A DNA stretch of 39,742 bases from Spirochaetales bacterium (GTDB taxonomy: Bacteria > Spirochaetota > Spirochaetia > Sphaerochaetales > Sphaerochaetaceae), in assembly GCA_018433865.1 (NCBI GenBank), contig JAHDQJ010000055.1, positions 1-39,742 of the forward strand, written 5' to 3'. The notes beneath the pieces are model-generated. The model was given only the letters and a program-made list of their open reading frames with translations. It had not been told where the DNA came from and made no database searches. The position numbers were made by a program, and so were the translations under genes. This document shows positions 1 through 8,713 of this stretch, piece by piece (positions within the stretch are counted from its first letter, which is position 1; every line of letters begins with the position of its first letter).

Positions 1-6
1 GAATGC

Positions 7-114
7 TATGCAAAGTTGTGGACATGGTTTCTTCTTTGAATGAAGAACATTATGTCCATCTTCTTTGCATAACATTTCACACAGAATAATAATCCTTATT
101 CGAAGCTTTGCATA
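7..114. repeat. Inverted-repeat leader with three copies of CTTTGCATA
   Basis: TATGCAAAG at 7-15 pairs with CTTTGCATA at 63-71. Inside it, TGGACAT (19-25) pairs with ATGTCCA (52-58), and TTCTTC (29-34) with GAAGAA (42-47), so 7-71 can form a long imperfect hairpin. A third CTTTGCATA lies at 106-114, enclosed by CCTTAT (94-99) and ATAAGG (112-117). The arms are seen directly. Possible roles are a transcription-factor site, a terminator of an upstream gene, or a recombination site; nothing decides between them. Confidence 0.6.
65..92 (+). promoter_or_regulatory. Weak sigma70-like promoter candidate upstream of the tail genes
   Basis: TTGCAT (65-70) and TAATAA (87-92) are separated by 16 bases and lie about 45 bases before the first tail gene. 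The -35 box overlaps one arm of the inverted repeat, so a factor binding the repeat could block it. The match is moderate and the region AT-rich, so this may be chance. Confidence 0.3.
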
Positions 115-137
115 AGGACTACTACGGGGTGACCTAG

Positions 138-1931
138 ATGGCCAGCATGCAGAATCCCTCTCTCACCCTCACCTTCCTCGCAGGCGACCTCGAGGCGGCT
201 CACCCATCGGTGCAGGCCATCGGGGATGAGCACATCGTGCGCCGCTCGGTCACCTTCCATCAGCAATTGCTCTCCGGCCTCAAAAGCGCATCGAACCAGG
301 TGGACCTGTTGTTGGAAAGAAGCTGCCCTGCGATCGAGGACATCATCTCCACCGAAGGTGATGTGAAGGCCGGCCTCGCCGATGGTGGCGGGACCTTGTT
401 CACCGGCTACCTGTCCACCAGCTACAGCTGGACGCTCACCGACAGCGGCACGCAGGCGCTGGCGATCACCATCGAGGACGTAGGCACACGCCTGTTGGGC
501 AAGGCCTTCGTCGAAAGCGGCCGCCACCTCTTCCATTGCCCGGCAGGCGAGGCGATCGAGGCGATCTGTGCGAGGGCGGGCATCACCGTATCACCGGCGT
601 GCATATTTCTTACCCCGCCGGTCACCCGGAGCGTGGATGGATCGGTGACCTGCCGCGAGCTGCTGGACCAATTGGTCTACGAGCTGGGCCATGTGTACCA
701 CTTCGATGCGCTGGGACAGCTGAGGCTGTTCAAGGTGGACTGCGCCTCCACCGAAGCCCTGCCCACCCTCGACAAGGACTCCCTGGTCGTGGTGGGAGGC
801 AAGGCGATCACCCTGGGCAAGAAGATCCGCCAGTACAGGAGCGCGCGCGTCTCGTTCACCCGCCTGGGCACGGCAAGCAACTACCTGGTGTACCGCAACA
901 CGAACGGACGAGGCGACGGGCATCCGTATTGCTACCTGAAGCTGGAAGGCGGATCCCACTTCGACGGTAATGAAATATTTACCGAAGGAGAGTGGACCGA
1001 GGCCCGGGCGGACAGCTTCCGCACTCCAGCCCTCATCGAAGCCTGCAATGCCGCCAGCGAGATCGACATGGTGGGATCGAGCAGGATCATCGCCGTCTCG
1101 AATGTACGGATGGAATTCACCGCCGAGAGCGGCTCGGTCACCGCGAGCATCGCCGCGGCCGGGGGCCCGTACCTCGAGGTGGCGGCGCACAACAGCGGCA
1201 CGCTCGCCTACCACATCACAAGATTCGATGCGTATGCCGACATCATCTTCGAGCGCGACGTGAACGTGGTGAGGACCGCCGATGCCCAGCTCGCTGCCGA
1301 AAGCTCGGACAATGTGCTCTCCGAGGAACTCTCGTTCGTGCACGAACGAAGCATCGCCCAGGCGCATGCGAACCTCTTGGGCCAGTACCACCGCCATGCG
1401 GGAAGCCTCTACACCTTCTTCTCCTCCGTCGACCTTCCCTGCGGCTCCCTGGTGCGCATCAATGACGATGCCTTCAGCCACCTGGATGTCGCGGTGCTGG
1501 TCACCGCGCGCACCTTCACCGACGAGAGTGCAGTGATCGCCTACCAGGCGGTGGGCATCTCGGCCTTCGACCTGGGGGCCCCCGCGTACCTCCAGGTGCT
1601 CATCCGGAGGAAGAACGACACCGTCGGTCCCGCGGGGCCTGCCGGGGAGGATGCGTACCTCGTGCAGGTCATCAGCGAGGGGGGCACCACCTTCCGTACC
1701 ACCGGACCCTTCGCATCCACCATGCGCGCCCGGGTGTTCAAGGGAGGCGTGGAGGTCACCGATTCGTTCACCGACGCCGATTTCCGCTGGAGCCGCACCA
1801 GCGCGGACGCGCACGCGGATGAGATATGGAACAGCGCTCACTACTCCGTCGGAGGCAGGACGCTGGCCATCACCGAAGACGACGTGGCGGGCAGGACCAA
1901 CTTCTTCTGCACGCTGCTCAGGAGGATCTGA
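138..1931 (+). CDS. Phage tail hub/tip-like structural protein
   Basis: 597 residues, starting at ATG 138 after a GGGGTGA ribosome-binding stretch. The first ~480 residues resemble tail hub or tip proteins in overall style (a short domain describing deviations from a reference, then an 'LLDQLVYELG' segment near residue 175 and a 'FDALGQLRLF' segment near 190), but I cannot name an exact family. Near residues 498-503 a short GPAGPAG collagen-like hinge leads to a C-terminal Ig-like domain ending in a short 'FFCTLL' strand. The same Ig-like ending (ending 'TFICTV') closes the next gene, which suggests domain sharing. It heads a compact tail operon, with the next gene 2 bases downstream. The tail assignment is inference from architecture and neighbours. 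Confidence 0.6.
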   Translation: MASMQNPSLTLTFLAGDLEAAHPSVQAIGDEHIVRRSVTFHQQLLSGLKSASNQVDLLLERSCPAIEDIISTEGDVKAGLADGGGTLFTGYLSTSYSWTLTDSGTQALAITIEDVGTRLLGKAFVESGRHLFHCPAGEAIEAICARAGITVSPACIFLTPPVTRSVDGSVTCRELLDQLVYELGHVYHFDALGQLRLFKVDCASTEALPTLDKDSLVVVGGKAITLGKKIRQYRSARVSFTRLGTASNYLVYRNTNGRGDGHPYCYLKLEGGSHFDGNEIFTEGEWTEARADSFRTPALIEACNAASEIDMVGSSRIIAVSNVRMEFTAESGSVTASIAAAGGPYLEVAAHNSGTLAYHITRFDAYADIIFERDVNVVRTADAQLAAESSDNVLSEELSFVHERSIAQAHANLLGQYHRHAGSLYTFFSSVDLPCGSLVRINDDAFSHLDVAVLVTARTFTDESAVIAYQAVGISAFDLGAPAYLQVLIRRKNDTVGPAGPAGEDAYLVQVISEGGTTFRTTGPFASTMRARVFKGGVEVTDSFTDADFRWSRTSADAHADEIWNSAHYSVGGRTLAITEDDVAGRTNFFCTLLRRI

Positions 1932-1933
1932 AC

Positions 1934-2947
1934 ATGGCAGTATCGATCGGACAGATCACGATCATGGATTTCAACGATGCGGTGACCCTCACCGGCTTCA
2001 TCTCGAGCAACCACACCAGGAATGTGCGCTACGACGGGAACAACGAGTTGTATACTCCCAACTTCGCATCCGCCCCCCTGGTCCTCACCCCGAGCCTGTT
2101 CCTCGCGGGCAGCGGGACCGACATCATGGTGGCCGGCACGAACGTACAGTCGGTCACCTGGAAGCGCAAGGCGAACAACCAGACGGGGGAGAACAACCTC
2201 AGCGCGGGCGAGGCGACGGGGGCGTCGTTCCCCAAGGCGCTCACGGTTGCCTCCCAGCCCTTCTCCGCCACCGTCTTCAGCGTCGAGTACATCTGCACGA
2301 TCGTCTACCGCGACCCGGCCACCGCCCTGGACCTCACCTACAAGAACTCGGTGACGATCCAGAAGGTCACCGAGGGCAACAACATTGCCATCGCCGAAGT
2401 CTCCGCCGACCCGGGCTTCGCCTTCAAGAACGGCCAGCCCGCCTCGATCACCCTCGCCGCACACCTGTACCGGGGGGCGGCCAAGGACACCACCAACCTC
2501 ACCTACGCATGGGAGAAGCTGGTCGCCGGCACCTGGACGGCCATCGGCGGGGCTACCGGCGCGACCTACACGGTCACAGGCTCCATGGTGGCGAGCCTGC
2601 AGCAGTTCCGGGTGAAGGTCAGCGACACGGTGGTGGGCGACACCTACACCAGCGATCCGGTGACGGTGCTGGACTTCAACGATCCCATCCAGGTGGTGAT
2701 CGAGTCCACCGGGGGCGAGGTGTTCAAGAACGGGGTGGGTACATCCACGCTAAAGGCCAAGCTGTTCCAGAACGGCGCCGAGATCGATGAGGCGGGAACC
2801 GGCTACACCTACACGTGGAGTGTGTTGAACAAGGACGGCACGGCGCGCAACTTCGCCGATGCGACAGCCTCCAAGACGGGCAAGACCGTCTCGGTGGGAA
2901 CGGCGGACGTGGACGTGAAATCGACGTTCATCTGCACGGTGAGCTAG
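1934..2947 (+). CDS. Phage tail protein with tandem Ig-like domains
   Basis: 337 residues. The start at ATG 1934 is chosen because AGGAGG of the preceding gene's end sits just upstream and because the N-terminus MAVSIGQITI matches MAIGIGQISI of the next gene. The open frame continues further upstream, but that part lies inside the previous gene. About three Ig-like repeats follow (roughly residues 1-140, 150-245, 250-337), each with YTW/YAW-type core strands. The protein probably decorates the tail or forms a baseplate/fibre adaptor. No catalytic motif is seen. The function is inferred from the neighbours. Confidence 0.6.
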   Translation: MAVSIGQITIMDFNDAVTLTGFISSNHTRNVRYDGNNELYTPNFASAPLVLTPSLFLAGSGTDIMVAGTNVQSVTWKRKANNQTGENNLSAGEATGASFPKALTVASQPFSATVFSVEYICTIVYRDPATALDLTYKNSVTIQKVTEGNNIAIAEVSADPGFAFKNGQPASITLAAHLYRGAAKDTTNLTYAWEKLVAGTWTAIGGATGATYTVTGSMVASLQQFRVKVSDTVVGDTYTSDPVTVLDFNDPIQVVIESTGGEVFKNGVGTSTLKAKLFQNGAEIDEAGTGYTYTWSVLNKDGTARNFADATASKTGKTVSVGTADVDVKSTFICTVS

Positions 2948-2957
2948 GGAGGATCGA

Positions 2958-5447
2958 ATGGCAATCGGCATCGGACAGATCAGCATAGCGGAAGTGCGCG
3001 ACGGGGATGTGGCCGAGGCGCAGTACGCCGCGAACACCTCGGAGACCACCGCCCCGACGACTGGCTGGGGACCGGCCGTCCCGGCTCCCCAGGTCGGATA
3101 CTACGTCTGGAAGCAAGAACGTACGAAACATGCGGATGGCACGGCATCCGCTTGGAGTGCGGCGATCCGGGTCACCGGCTCGAAAGGGAATACCGGGTCC
3201 CCGGGGGCGAAGGGAGACACCGGCGCCCAAGGACCGCAAGGCCCTCCGGGCAATCCGGGGCAGCTGGGCATCCATGCCGACGGCACGACGCTCCATGTGA
3301 AAGGCTATGCCGAGGACGGCACGCTGAGTGCGAGCCAGGGCTACATCCATGTGGGGATCGCAAGGATAACAGTCCCCGCTTATGCTGAGACCCTCCGGAA
3401 CGCAGGCCAGGGCTATGTGGTGTGGACCGGCTCAAGCGTCAGGTTCGCCAGGATGGCTCCGAACGGGAGCGCGCTGGAATGGAAGGATTATGAGAGTTCG
3501 GCTCCGATCGGCGAACCCGAGTACATCCTGGGCAGGTTCCGCAAGGAGGGATCCGTCTTGATCGATGTCCACGCGATGCAGCCGGTCGACCCGCGGGTGT
3601 TCGCGAAGGCGCGCTTCATGGATGTCCTTGCGAACGAGGGGTGGCAGGATATCCAAGCGTGGGCACAGGCCCTCGGCGTGACGCAGGTGTTCGAGAGCCT
3701 CGCCGTGTGGAACCTGTTCGCGAACAAGTTCATGGGAAACTTCCTGGAGGTAAGGAAGGCGATCTACGCAGGGTATTCCTACTCGGAGAGCGGACAACTG
3801 GTCCCTCCGGCCGACGGTGCGGGATTCTGGCTTGGCGCCTCGGGACTGCTCAGGGCAATGAATGCGCAGCTCACCGGCACGTTGCGCACCGGCACCGATG
3901 CACCCGATTCGGCCCGCGTCGGCATCAGGGACCAGTCGGGGATCCTCGGGGGCGTCGCCTTCTCGGGAACCGGGCCGAACGACATGATGATCGCCTCCGA
4001 GGGTGCCGTATCGGGAAACTTCACCGTGGAGATCGACGGCACGGAGGACCGTGCCGAGAACTTCAGCCCCCTGCTGTTTCCCTCGGAGACATCCGGCATG
4101 ACGATTACCGGGCTCGCACGACACCCGGGCGGAAAGCGGATCTTCTCGGCATCGAACGACTCGGGCGTCCACGTGGTTGACGACAGCATGGGCGGCTATG
4201 TGAACGTGATGTCCGCGACAAAGGTCGCCGGAGGCGGCTCGCAATCCCTCTCGGGCTTGTATTACCATGCGGTGGAACGCTGCCACGGAGGGTCGGCATA
4301 TCCCGACCGGGTGCTGGTCGGCGGAGTGAGGAACCTCGTGTACACCGACGACGGCTCGGCCTGGCATTACGTGGACCTGGGCACCTACGGCTTCGATCAT
4401 GGCGAGGCGGTCACCGCGATCTGTTCCGCCCCCTCGTCCGCGCCGACCCCGAACATCATCGTGATCGGCACCAACGCGATGCGCATGTTCCACTCCCTCG
4501 ACGGCGGCGTCACCTGGACGCATGGGCACGGCGCGATCCAAGCCGGGGGGAGGGTGTTGTCCATAGCCATCGCCTCGTCCGCCTCGATGCACCCCTACCG
4601 CTTCGTCGCCTCCACGGACGGGGACTTCCGCTATTCGGCCGACGGAAAGAGTTGGACGGTAAACGCCGGCAATATTTCCAGTTCCAATCTCTCGGTAATT
4701 CGTGCGTTGCCGTCGGGATTGTTCCTCGCCACCGGTGCCAGGCATTACCACAGGCGTTCCCCCGACGGTCTCACCTGGACTGCGGCCTCCTCCGACCCCA
4801 CCCCCCATACGCTGTATGACGACGCCCGTGTGCTCGAGGTGAATCAGGCGGGCAGGGCGTTCTCCGTCGATGTCGCGGGGCGGACCGCATGGTCGGACGA
4901 CGGCGACACATGGAACCTTCTTCCGGGCTCGACCACGAACTCAGCCAAGTGCGGACACCTCGGAGCGCAAGGCGAGTTCTGTTTCATCGCCTGGGAGGGC
5001 TCGTACAGTGTGCCGAGGCTGTTCAGGTCGATCCCCAATGACACCTTCCGCTGGAGGGAGGACAGCGGATCGTGGCATGAGCATGTCTGCATCGAGTACG
5101 GGGTGAACCATGCGCTGCAGGGCTACGATATCTCCATCACCTTCCTGGGCGTGAACGGGCATGTGCCGGGGGACACGTGGACGTTCACGCAAGGGGCCAT
5201 GCACGGCCTGGTGATCACCGACAGTTCCGGCAATACGTACCTGGTGGCAAGCTCGGGCGTGTTGAACATAAGGACGTTGCTGCCCCTGGTCGATGCCACC
5301 TCAGCCGCCACCGCGGGAGGCACGGACCTCGGCAGCACCTCGAGGAGGATCAGGAACATCGTCGGTGCCGGAACCATCACCGGGTTCAGCGAGGTCTCGG
5401 CGGATACCGTCAACGCCACCACCGTCTATGGAGCGAGGTTCAACTGA
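2958..5447 (+). CDS. Tail fibre / receptor-binding protein with collagen-like and BNR-like repeats
   Basis: 829 residues, preceded by GGGAGGATCG. The N-terminus MAIGIGQISI matches that of the previous gene and is probably a docking segment for the tail. Residues 74-103 are ten G-x-y triplets of a collagen-like shaft (GSK, GNT, GSP, GAK and so on). From about residue 455 to 660 there are at least five BNR/sialidase-like blade motifs of the pattern [YWHR]S.DG..W (for example YTDDGSAW, HSLDGGVTW, YSADGKSW, RSPDGLTW, WSDDGDTW), indicating a beta-propeller. The last ~100 residues resemble a fibre tip ending in a 'STSRRIRNIVG' segment of the kind seen before fibre chaperone or capping regions. A role in host or polysaccharide binding is inference. 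No sialidase active site was identified. Confidence 0.7.
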   Translation: MAIGIGQISIAEVRDGDVAEAQYAANTSETTAPTTGWGPAVPAPQVGYYVWKQERTKHADGTASAWSAAIRVTGSKGNTGSPGAKGDTGAQGPQGPPGNPGQLGIHADGTTLHVKGYAEDGTLSASQGYIHVGIARITVPAYAETLRNAGQGYVVWTGSSVRFARMAPNGSALEWKDYESSAPIGEPEYILGRFRKEGSVLIDVHAMQPVDPRVFAKARFMDVLANEGWQDIQAWAQALGVTQVFESLAVWNLFANKFMGNFLEVRKAIYAGYSYSESGQLVPPADGAGFWLGASGLLRAMNAQLTGTLRTGTDAPDSARVGIRDQSGILGGVAFSGTGPNDMMIASEGAVSGNFTVEIDGTEDRAENFSPLLFPSETSGMTITGLARHPGGKRIFSASNDSGVHVVDDSMGGYVNVMSATKVAGGGSQSLSGLYYHAVERCHGGSAYPDRVLVGGVRNLVYTDDGSAWHYVDLGTYGFDHGEAVTAICSAPSSAPTPNIIVIGTNAMRMFHSLDGGVTWTHGHGAIQAGGRVLSIAIASSASMHPYRFVASTDGDFRYSADGKSWTVNAGNISSSNLSVIRALPSGLFLATGARHYHRRSPDGLTWTAASSDPTPHTLYDDARVLEVNQAGRAFSVDVAGRTAWSDDGDTWNLLPGSTTNSAKCGHLGAQGEFCFIAWEGSYSVPRLFRSIPNDTFRWREDSGSWHEHVCIEYGVNHALQGYDISITFLGVNGHVPGDTWTFTQGAMHGLVITDSSGNTYLVASSGVLNIRTLLPLVDATSAATAGGTDLGSTSRRIRNIVGAGTITGFSEVSADTVNATTVYGARFN

Positions 5448-6061
5448 TGGCAACAACCGGGGATCTGATCAACAGGACAAACATAGGGAGCGGCGTGGCA
5501 TATTATGTGACAGCCTCGGCGGGAAACATCTGGACCTACGCGTTCGCCAACTCGATCTACTTCAAGGGATGGACGACCTCCCCTTCCGACATCTACCAGA
5601 AGAACCCGTACATGTCCCTTGAGTTCTGGAGGTATTCGATCTCTTCCCAAAGCTGGATCAACATCTACAGCTACAACATCCAGCAGAATTCGAACGTGAT
5701 CTTCCGCGTCCGGTGCGACCAGAATCCGTTGGGGGGAACCCTCCATGCCGAATACAACGGTGACGACTCATACCTGTTCGCGTTCAAGGCCCAAAGGACC
5801 CAGGGCGAGGTGGCGAAAGCGGCGGCAGGCATATATGTCTACAACATCGGAGCTGACACGCAATACGATACCACCGCGAAAGGCAGGCTCATCCACGGGA
5901 GAAGCGAGGACAAGGCCTATGATTTCATGGTTGCCACCGCACCATCCTCTTACTCGCTCACCCAGGACTGGCTCACCACCACCGGGATGCGGGGACAGCT
6001 CATCACCCCGGCCACCATCAAGCGGATGGTCAGCGTGAAGTCCGCGATATCGCTTACATAG
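5447..6061 (+). CDS. Phage structural protein of unknown fold
   Basis: 204 residues. ATG 5447 overlaps the stop of the fibre gene (TGATG), which indicates translational coupling and excludes the longer upstream frame. The sequence is rich in Tyr, Ser and Asn, with a predicted beta-rich character and no signal peptide or membrane segment. Its position directly after the fibre suggests a fibre-associated or distal tail protein. I do not recognise the family. Confidence 0.55.
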   Translation: MATTGDLINRTNIGSGVAYYVTASAGNIWTYAFANSIYFKGWTTSPSDIYQKNPYMSLEFWRYSISSQSWINIYSYNIQQNSNVIFRVRCDQNPLGGTLHAEYNGDDSYLFAFKAQRTQGEVAKAAAGIYVYNIGADTQYDTTAKGRLIHGRSEDKAYDFMVATAPSSYSLTQDWLTTTGMRGQLITPATIKRMVSVKSAISLT

Positions 6062-6070
6062 GAGGAAGAC

Positions 6071-6646
6071 ATGGTTCAAGCATTGCTGGCAAGGATCGAC
6101 AAGGACGCGATCAAGACGACGCTCGGTACTTTCAGGTGCGCGATCCCCGCGATCATCACGGATGCCGATCCCCACTTCAGTGAGTTCGTCGACAAGCCGT
6201 TTGTCACCATCGCGCAACTCAACTACATCGCCGAAGACGTGTACGACCTTGGCAAGCTCTATATCCATACCAGTCCCTACATGGAGATCGTGCTGAAAGA
6301 GGATTACACATTCCACGCGATCAACCTGACAAGAGACTTGGACGGCAGCTCCATCTACTCCTATGACAAGAATGGGAATCTCCTGGGAGACTATCTCATC
6401 AACAAGGATGTGCTGTACACACCTCAGGTCGGCCTGTGCATGGTCAAATCCACCGGTGATGTGTACCATCCCTCCTACCGGGTATCCTCCGATCCAGTCG
6501 TGGAGAGTGCAAGGCAGAAGTGGGAACGTGAGGGGCTGCTGCTCGGCTACTCGTTGAAGCTGGATAGAAGGAAGTCCCTGTACGTGAAGCTTGAGGAAGA
6601 AATCGACGAGCGGATTACTCCGGATCGATTCTTCACGACTGAGTGA
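6071..6646 (+). CDS. Hypothetical phage protein
   Basis: 191 residues, starting at ATG 6071 after a strong AGGAGGAAGAC site. The body is mixed alpha/beta with many charged residues and no recognisable motif, signal peptide or membrane helix. The C-terminus (from about residue 145) is a charged helix rich in Glu, Arg and Lys. It follows the tail genes after 9 bases and belongs to the same transcription unit. Role unknown: a fibre assembly factor would fit the position, but this is only a guess. Confidence 0.5.
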   Translation: MVQALLARIDKDAIKTTLGTFRCAIPAIITDADPHFSEFVDKPFVTIAQLNYIAEDVYDLGKLYIHTSPYMEIVLKEDYTFHAINLTRDLDGSSIYSYDKNGNLLGDYLINKDVLYTPQVGLCMVKSTGDVYHPSYRVSSDPVVESARQKWEREGLLLGYSLKLDRRKSLYVKLEEEIDERITPDRFFTTE

Positions 6647-6716
6647 TAGATTCACCGATACCTACTGTGCGATCGCCAAGGTTTCCTTCGGTTCACAGGG
6701 AGGGGATGGGTCGGTG

Positions 6717-6989
6717 ATGACATCGTTTGAGTTTGCTGCGTTTCCCAGCAGGGAATCGAAAAAAGCAACAGAGAGTTTTCAAGAAGCAACTTCGCTGCCA
6801 ACCTTCGGAGGACCGATACCTGGGATCGTCGATTCCTGTCTCTATCGTTGGGTGGCTATGTTTCGCGCTTCCGATATCTTCACGGAGGGGATACCCACCA
6901 CCACGACAGCGCAGTTGGCGGTCCTCTATCCTTTTGTGAAACAATATCTGGACCTGGTGGACGTCGTGGACGTGTTGGAGGAAGAATGA
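6717..6989 (+). CDS. Small hypothetical phage protein
   Basis: 90 residues from ATG 6717, chosen because AGGGGATG lies just upstream. The open frame extends back to 6591, but that part runs through the end of the preceding gene in another frame. The C-terminal ~35 residues form an acidic amphipathic helix (ending VVDVLEEE). No family is recognised. Its stop overlaps the next short frame (ATGA), as in coupled phage cassettes. Confidence 0.45.
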   Translation: MTSFEFAAFPSRESKKATESFQEATSLPTFGGPIPGIVDSCLYRWVAMFRASDIFTEGIPTTTTAQLAVLYPFVKQYLDLVDVVDVLEEE

Positions 6990-7051
6990 TGGATGAAATG
7001 GACTGGATGGAGATCACAAGAATTGTGGCGACTCTGATCAACATCCCATAG
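6986..7051 (+). CDS. 21-residue ORF, probably a truncated gene start
   Basis: ATG 6986 overlaps the previous stop by 4 bases and is preceded by GGAGGAAGA, so initiation is plausible. The product MMDEMDWMEITRIVATLINIP is 21 residues and ends just where a hydrophobic helix seems to begin and where the sequence becomes AT-rich. It looks like the start of a longer phage gene (a holin would fit the position) cut off by a rearrangement. That identity is speculative. Confidence 0.35.
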   Translation: MMDEMDWMEITRIVATLINIP

Positions 7052-7298
7052 TTTTTACATCTGGTCCCCGAGCATGATGTCATTCTTGTCAACATTGATA
7101 TTGTAATTCGTTTTATTATTGAAAGTATTTAAATCGACCAAGTATCGATGGTTGAAATCCTTCAGGATACAGTTGTTACAATTGGAGCATCTAAGGAATA
7201 ACTGCGGGCCCATATGCGTTCATCGGGGAATTGGAGAGGTTTGTGGAGTAACGGGTATCGTTCCATAGTTCCATTGAATTGTAATTACCCACATTCCT
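7052..7298. other. AT-rich junction region without genes
   Basis: This stretch separates the GC-rich tail cassette from the AlbA_2 gene. The abrupt fall in GC and the cut-off ORF at its left edge suggest a recombination junction. No gene or clear repeat was seen; short frames here lack ribosome-binding sites. Confidence 0.5.
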
Positions 7299-7327
7299 GC
7301 GACAACCTCAATGATGCATGGTATACT
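7299..7327 (+). promoter_or_regulatory. Sigma70 promoter of the AlbA_2 gene
   Basis: GCGACA (7299-7304, four of six matches to TTGACA), a 17-base spacer and TATACT (7322-7327). The bases TGG just before TATACT give an extended -10 element. Transcription would begin near 7334, followed by a GTGAGGAC ribosome-binding site and ATG 7359. Confidence 0.55.
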
Positions 7328-7358
7328 GGGGAAAATTGCATTGTGAGGACAATCCCGC

Positions 7359-8713
7359 ATGGAAGGCTTGACAGTAGAATACAAAAGAGAACTTTCAGAC
7401 GATTTCGAAAAAGAAGTTGTAGCCTTCTTGAATTCTTTGGGAGGAGAACTGTTCATCGGCGTGAACGATGATGGAGTTATCAAGGGTGTACAAGATCCAG
7501 ATCGGTTGTCCCTCGCGATCATAGACCGAATCAAGAATAATATACTGCCCGCGACATTGGGCCTTTTCAACGTCGAAGTAAAACAGGACGATGGCAATTC
7601 GTATATCCGCATCATCATCGCACAAGGTTTGGAAAAGCCCTACTATTTGAAAAAGTACGGGATGAGCGTAAAAGGTTGTTATACCCGGATTGGTTCGCAA
7701 TCTTCTCCAATGACTCACAAACTGATAGCTGAATTGAGTTCGCATCGGGTTGCGCATACGCTAACAAATGTTGTTTCCCCGAATCAGACCTCACATTCAC
7801 TCAGTTGAGAATCTATTACGCTGAAAAAGGGTTTGATGCCAGTAGCGAATTCTTTCTGAGAAATCTTGGTCTTTATACCGAAGATGATCGTTATAATTAT
7901 GCTGCCTATCTCATGGCGGACAACAATGGCAACTCGGTGAAAGTAGCCAGATTCAGGGGAACACAAAAACTTGATATCTTGGAGCGCAATGAATTTGGTC
8001 GGGGATGTCTGATTAAATCAGCTTATCAGGTTCTCGATAAACTGGAAGTCGTCAATACCACAGTGGTAAGAGTTGGGGGAGATGCTGCCAGAAGAGAATT
8101 CCGACTTATTGATAAGGATGCCATGCGTGAAGCGGTTCTCAATGCAATAATCCACAATGACTACATCAATGGTTCATATCCTGTATTCGAGATCTATGAC
8201 GACCGAATTGAAATTACTTCCACCGGTGGACTTCCGATTGGCCTGACTGAGGACGAATTTTTCAAAGGACGATCACATCCTCGGAACAGGGAGCTCATGA
8301 GAATATTTTCGGATATGGACTTGTGTGAGCAGCTCGGATCGGGAATGAAGAAGATTTTGAAAGCCTACTCCAAGGACATTTTCGATATCTCAGAACACTT
8401 CATCTCAGTACGTTTCCCTTACAACGAGGAAGCAGTTAGAATCCTTGATGAACAAGCAGCTGGCGGTGTAAGTGGCGGTGTAAGTGGCGGTGTAAGTGGC
8501 GGTGTAAACGATGTTGAAATGCACCTTTCAGAAAATGCAATACGTGTCCTACAGATGATCAGGAATGATGGAACCTTGACACAGAAACAGATAGCCGAGC
8601 GATCATCGCTTTCAATCAGGTCTGTACAAAGAGCAATGAGAGAGTTGAAAGACAATAAGATCATTGCACGGGAAGGATCGGATAAAAGCGGAATATATAT
8701 ATATTTAGGCTGA
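7359..8713 (+). pseudogene. AlbA_2/RecG-like ATP-binding transcriptional regulator, frameshifted
   Basis: Two frames together make one protein of about 450 residues. The first (7359-7808) is an AlbA_2 (Schlafen-type) DNA-binding domain, with 'EYKREL' at its start and a 'GCYTRIGS' core ending. The second (7805-8713) continues with 'LRIYYAEKG', then an HATPase_c_4 domain ('EAVLNAIIHNDY' and 'SGGLP'-like ITSTGGLPIG, 'EQLGSGM'), a GGVS repeat linker and a C-terminal winged helix-turn-helix. Reading LTFTQLRIYY across the junction requires one extra G near 7787 (CAGAC instead of CAGGAC), so a single-base deletion or a sequencing error splits the gene. Such proteins act as regulators, often near antitoxin or defence genes; the target here is unknown. 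Composition is more AT-rich than the neighbouring tail module. Confidence 0.75.
8462..8509 (+). repeat. Four tandem 12-base repeats coding GGVS
   Basis: GGCGGTGTAAGT occurs three times at 8462, 8474 and 8486; a fourth copy at 8498 ends AAC. They encode the flexible linker between the ATPase-like domain and the C-terminal winged helix of the AlbA_2 protein. Exact tandem copies are prone to slippage, which would alter linker length by four residues at a time. Confidence 0.9.

Larger units (their letters stand above)
138..7051 (+). mobile_element. Phage tail/fibre module (partial prophage)
   Basis: Seven same-strand, tightly packed genes, several overlapping, code for tail-type structural proteins with Ig-like, collagen-like and BNR-like segments. 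Base composition is GC-rich compared with the AT-rich DNA that follows 7052. No capsid, portal, terminase, holin or endolysin gene is visible inside the window, so this is either the right end of a prophage reaching in from the left or an isolated tail cassette. Confidence 0.7.

Noticed and set aside
591-1841. Long reverse frames opposite the GC-rich tail genes
   Set aside because: They lie antisense to well supported genes, have Arg/Gly/Ala-biased composition and no ribosome-binding sites. High GC at third positions creates such open shadows.
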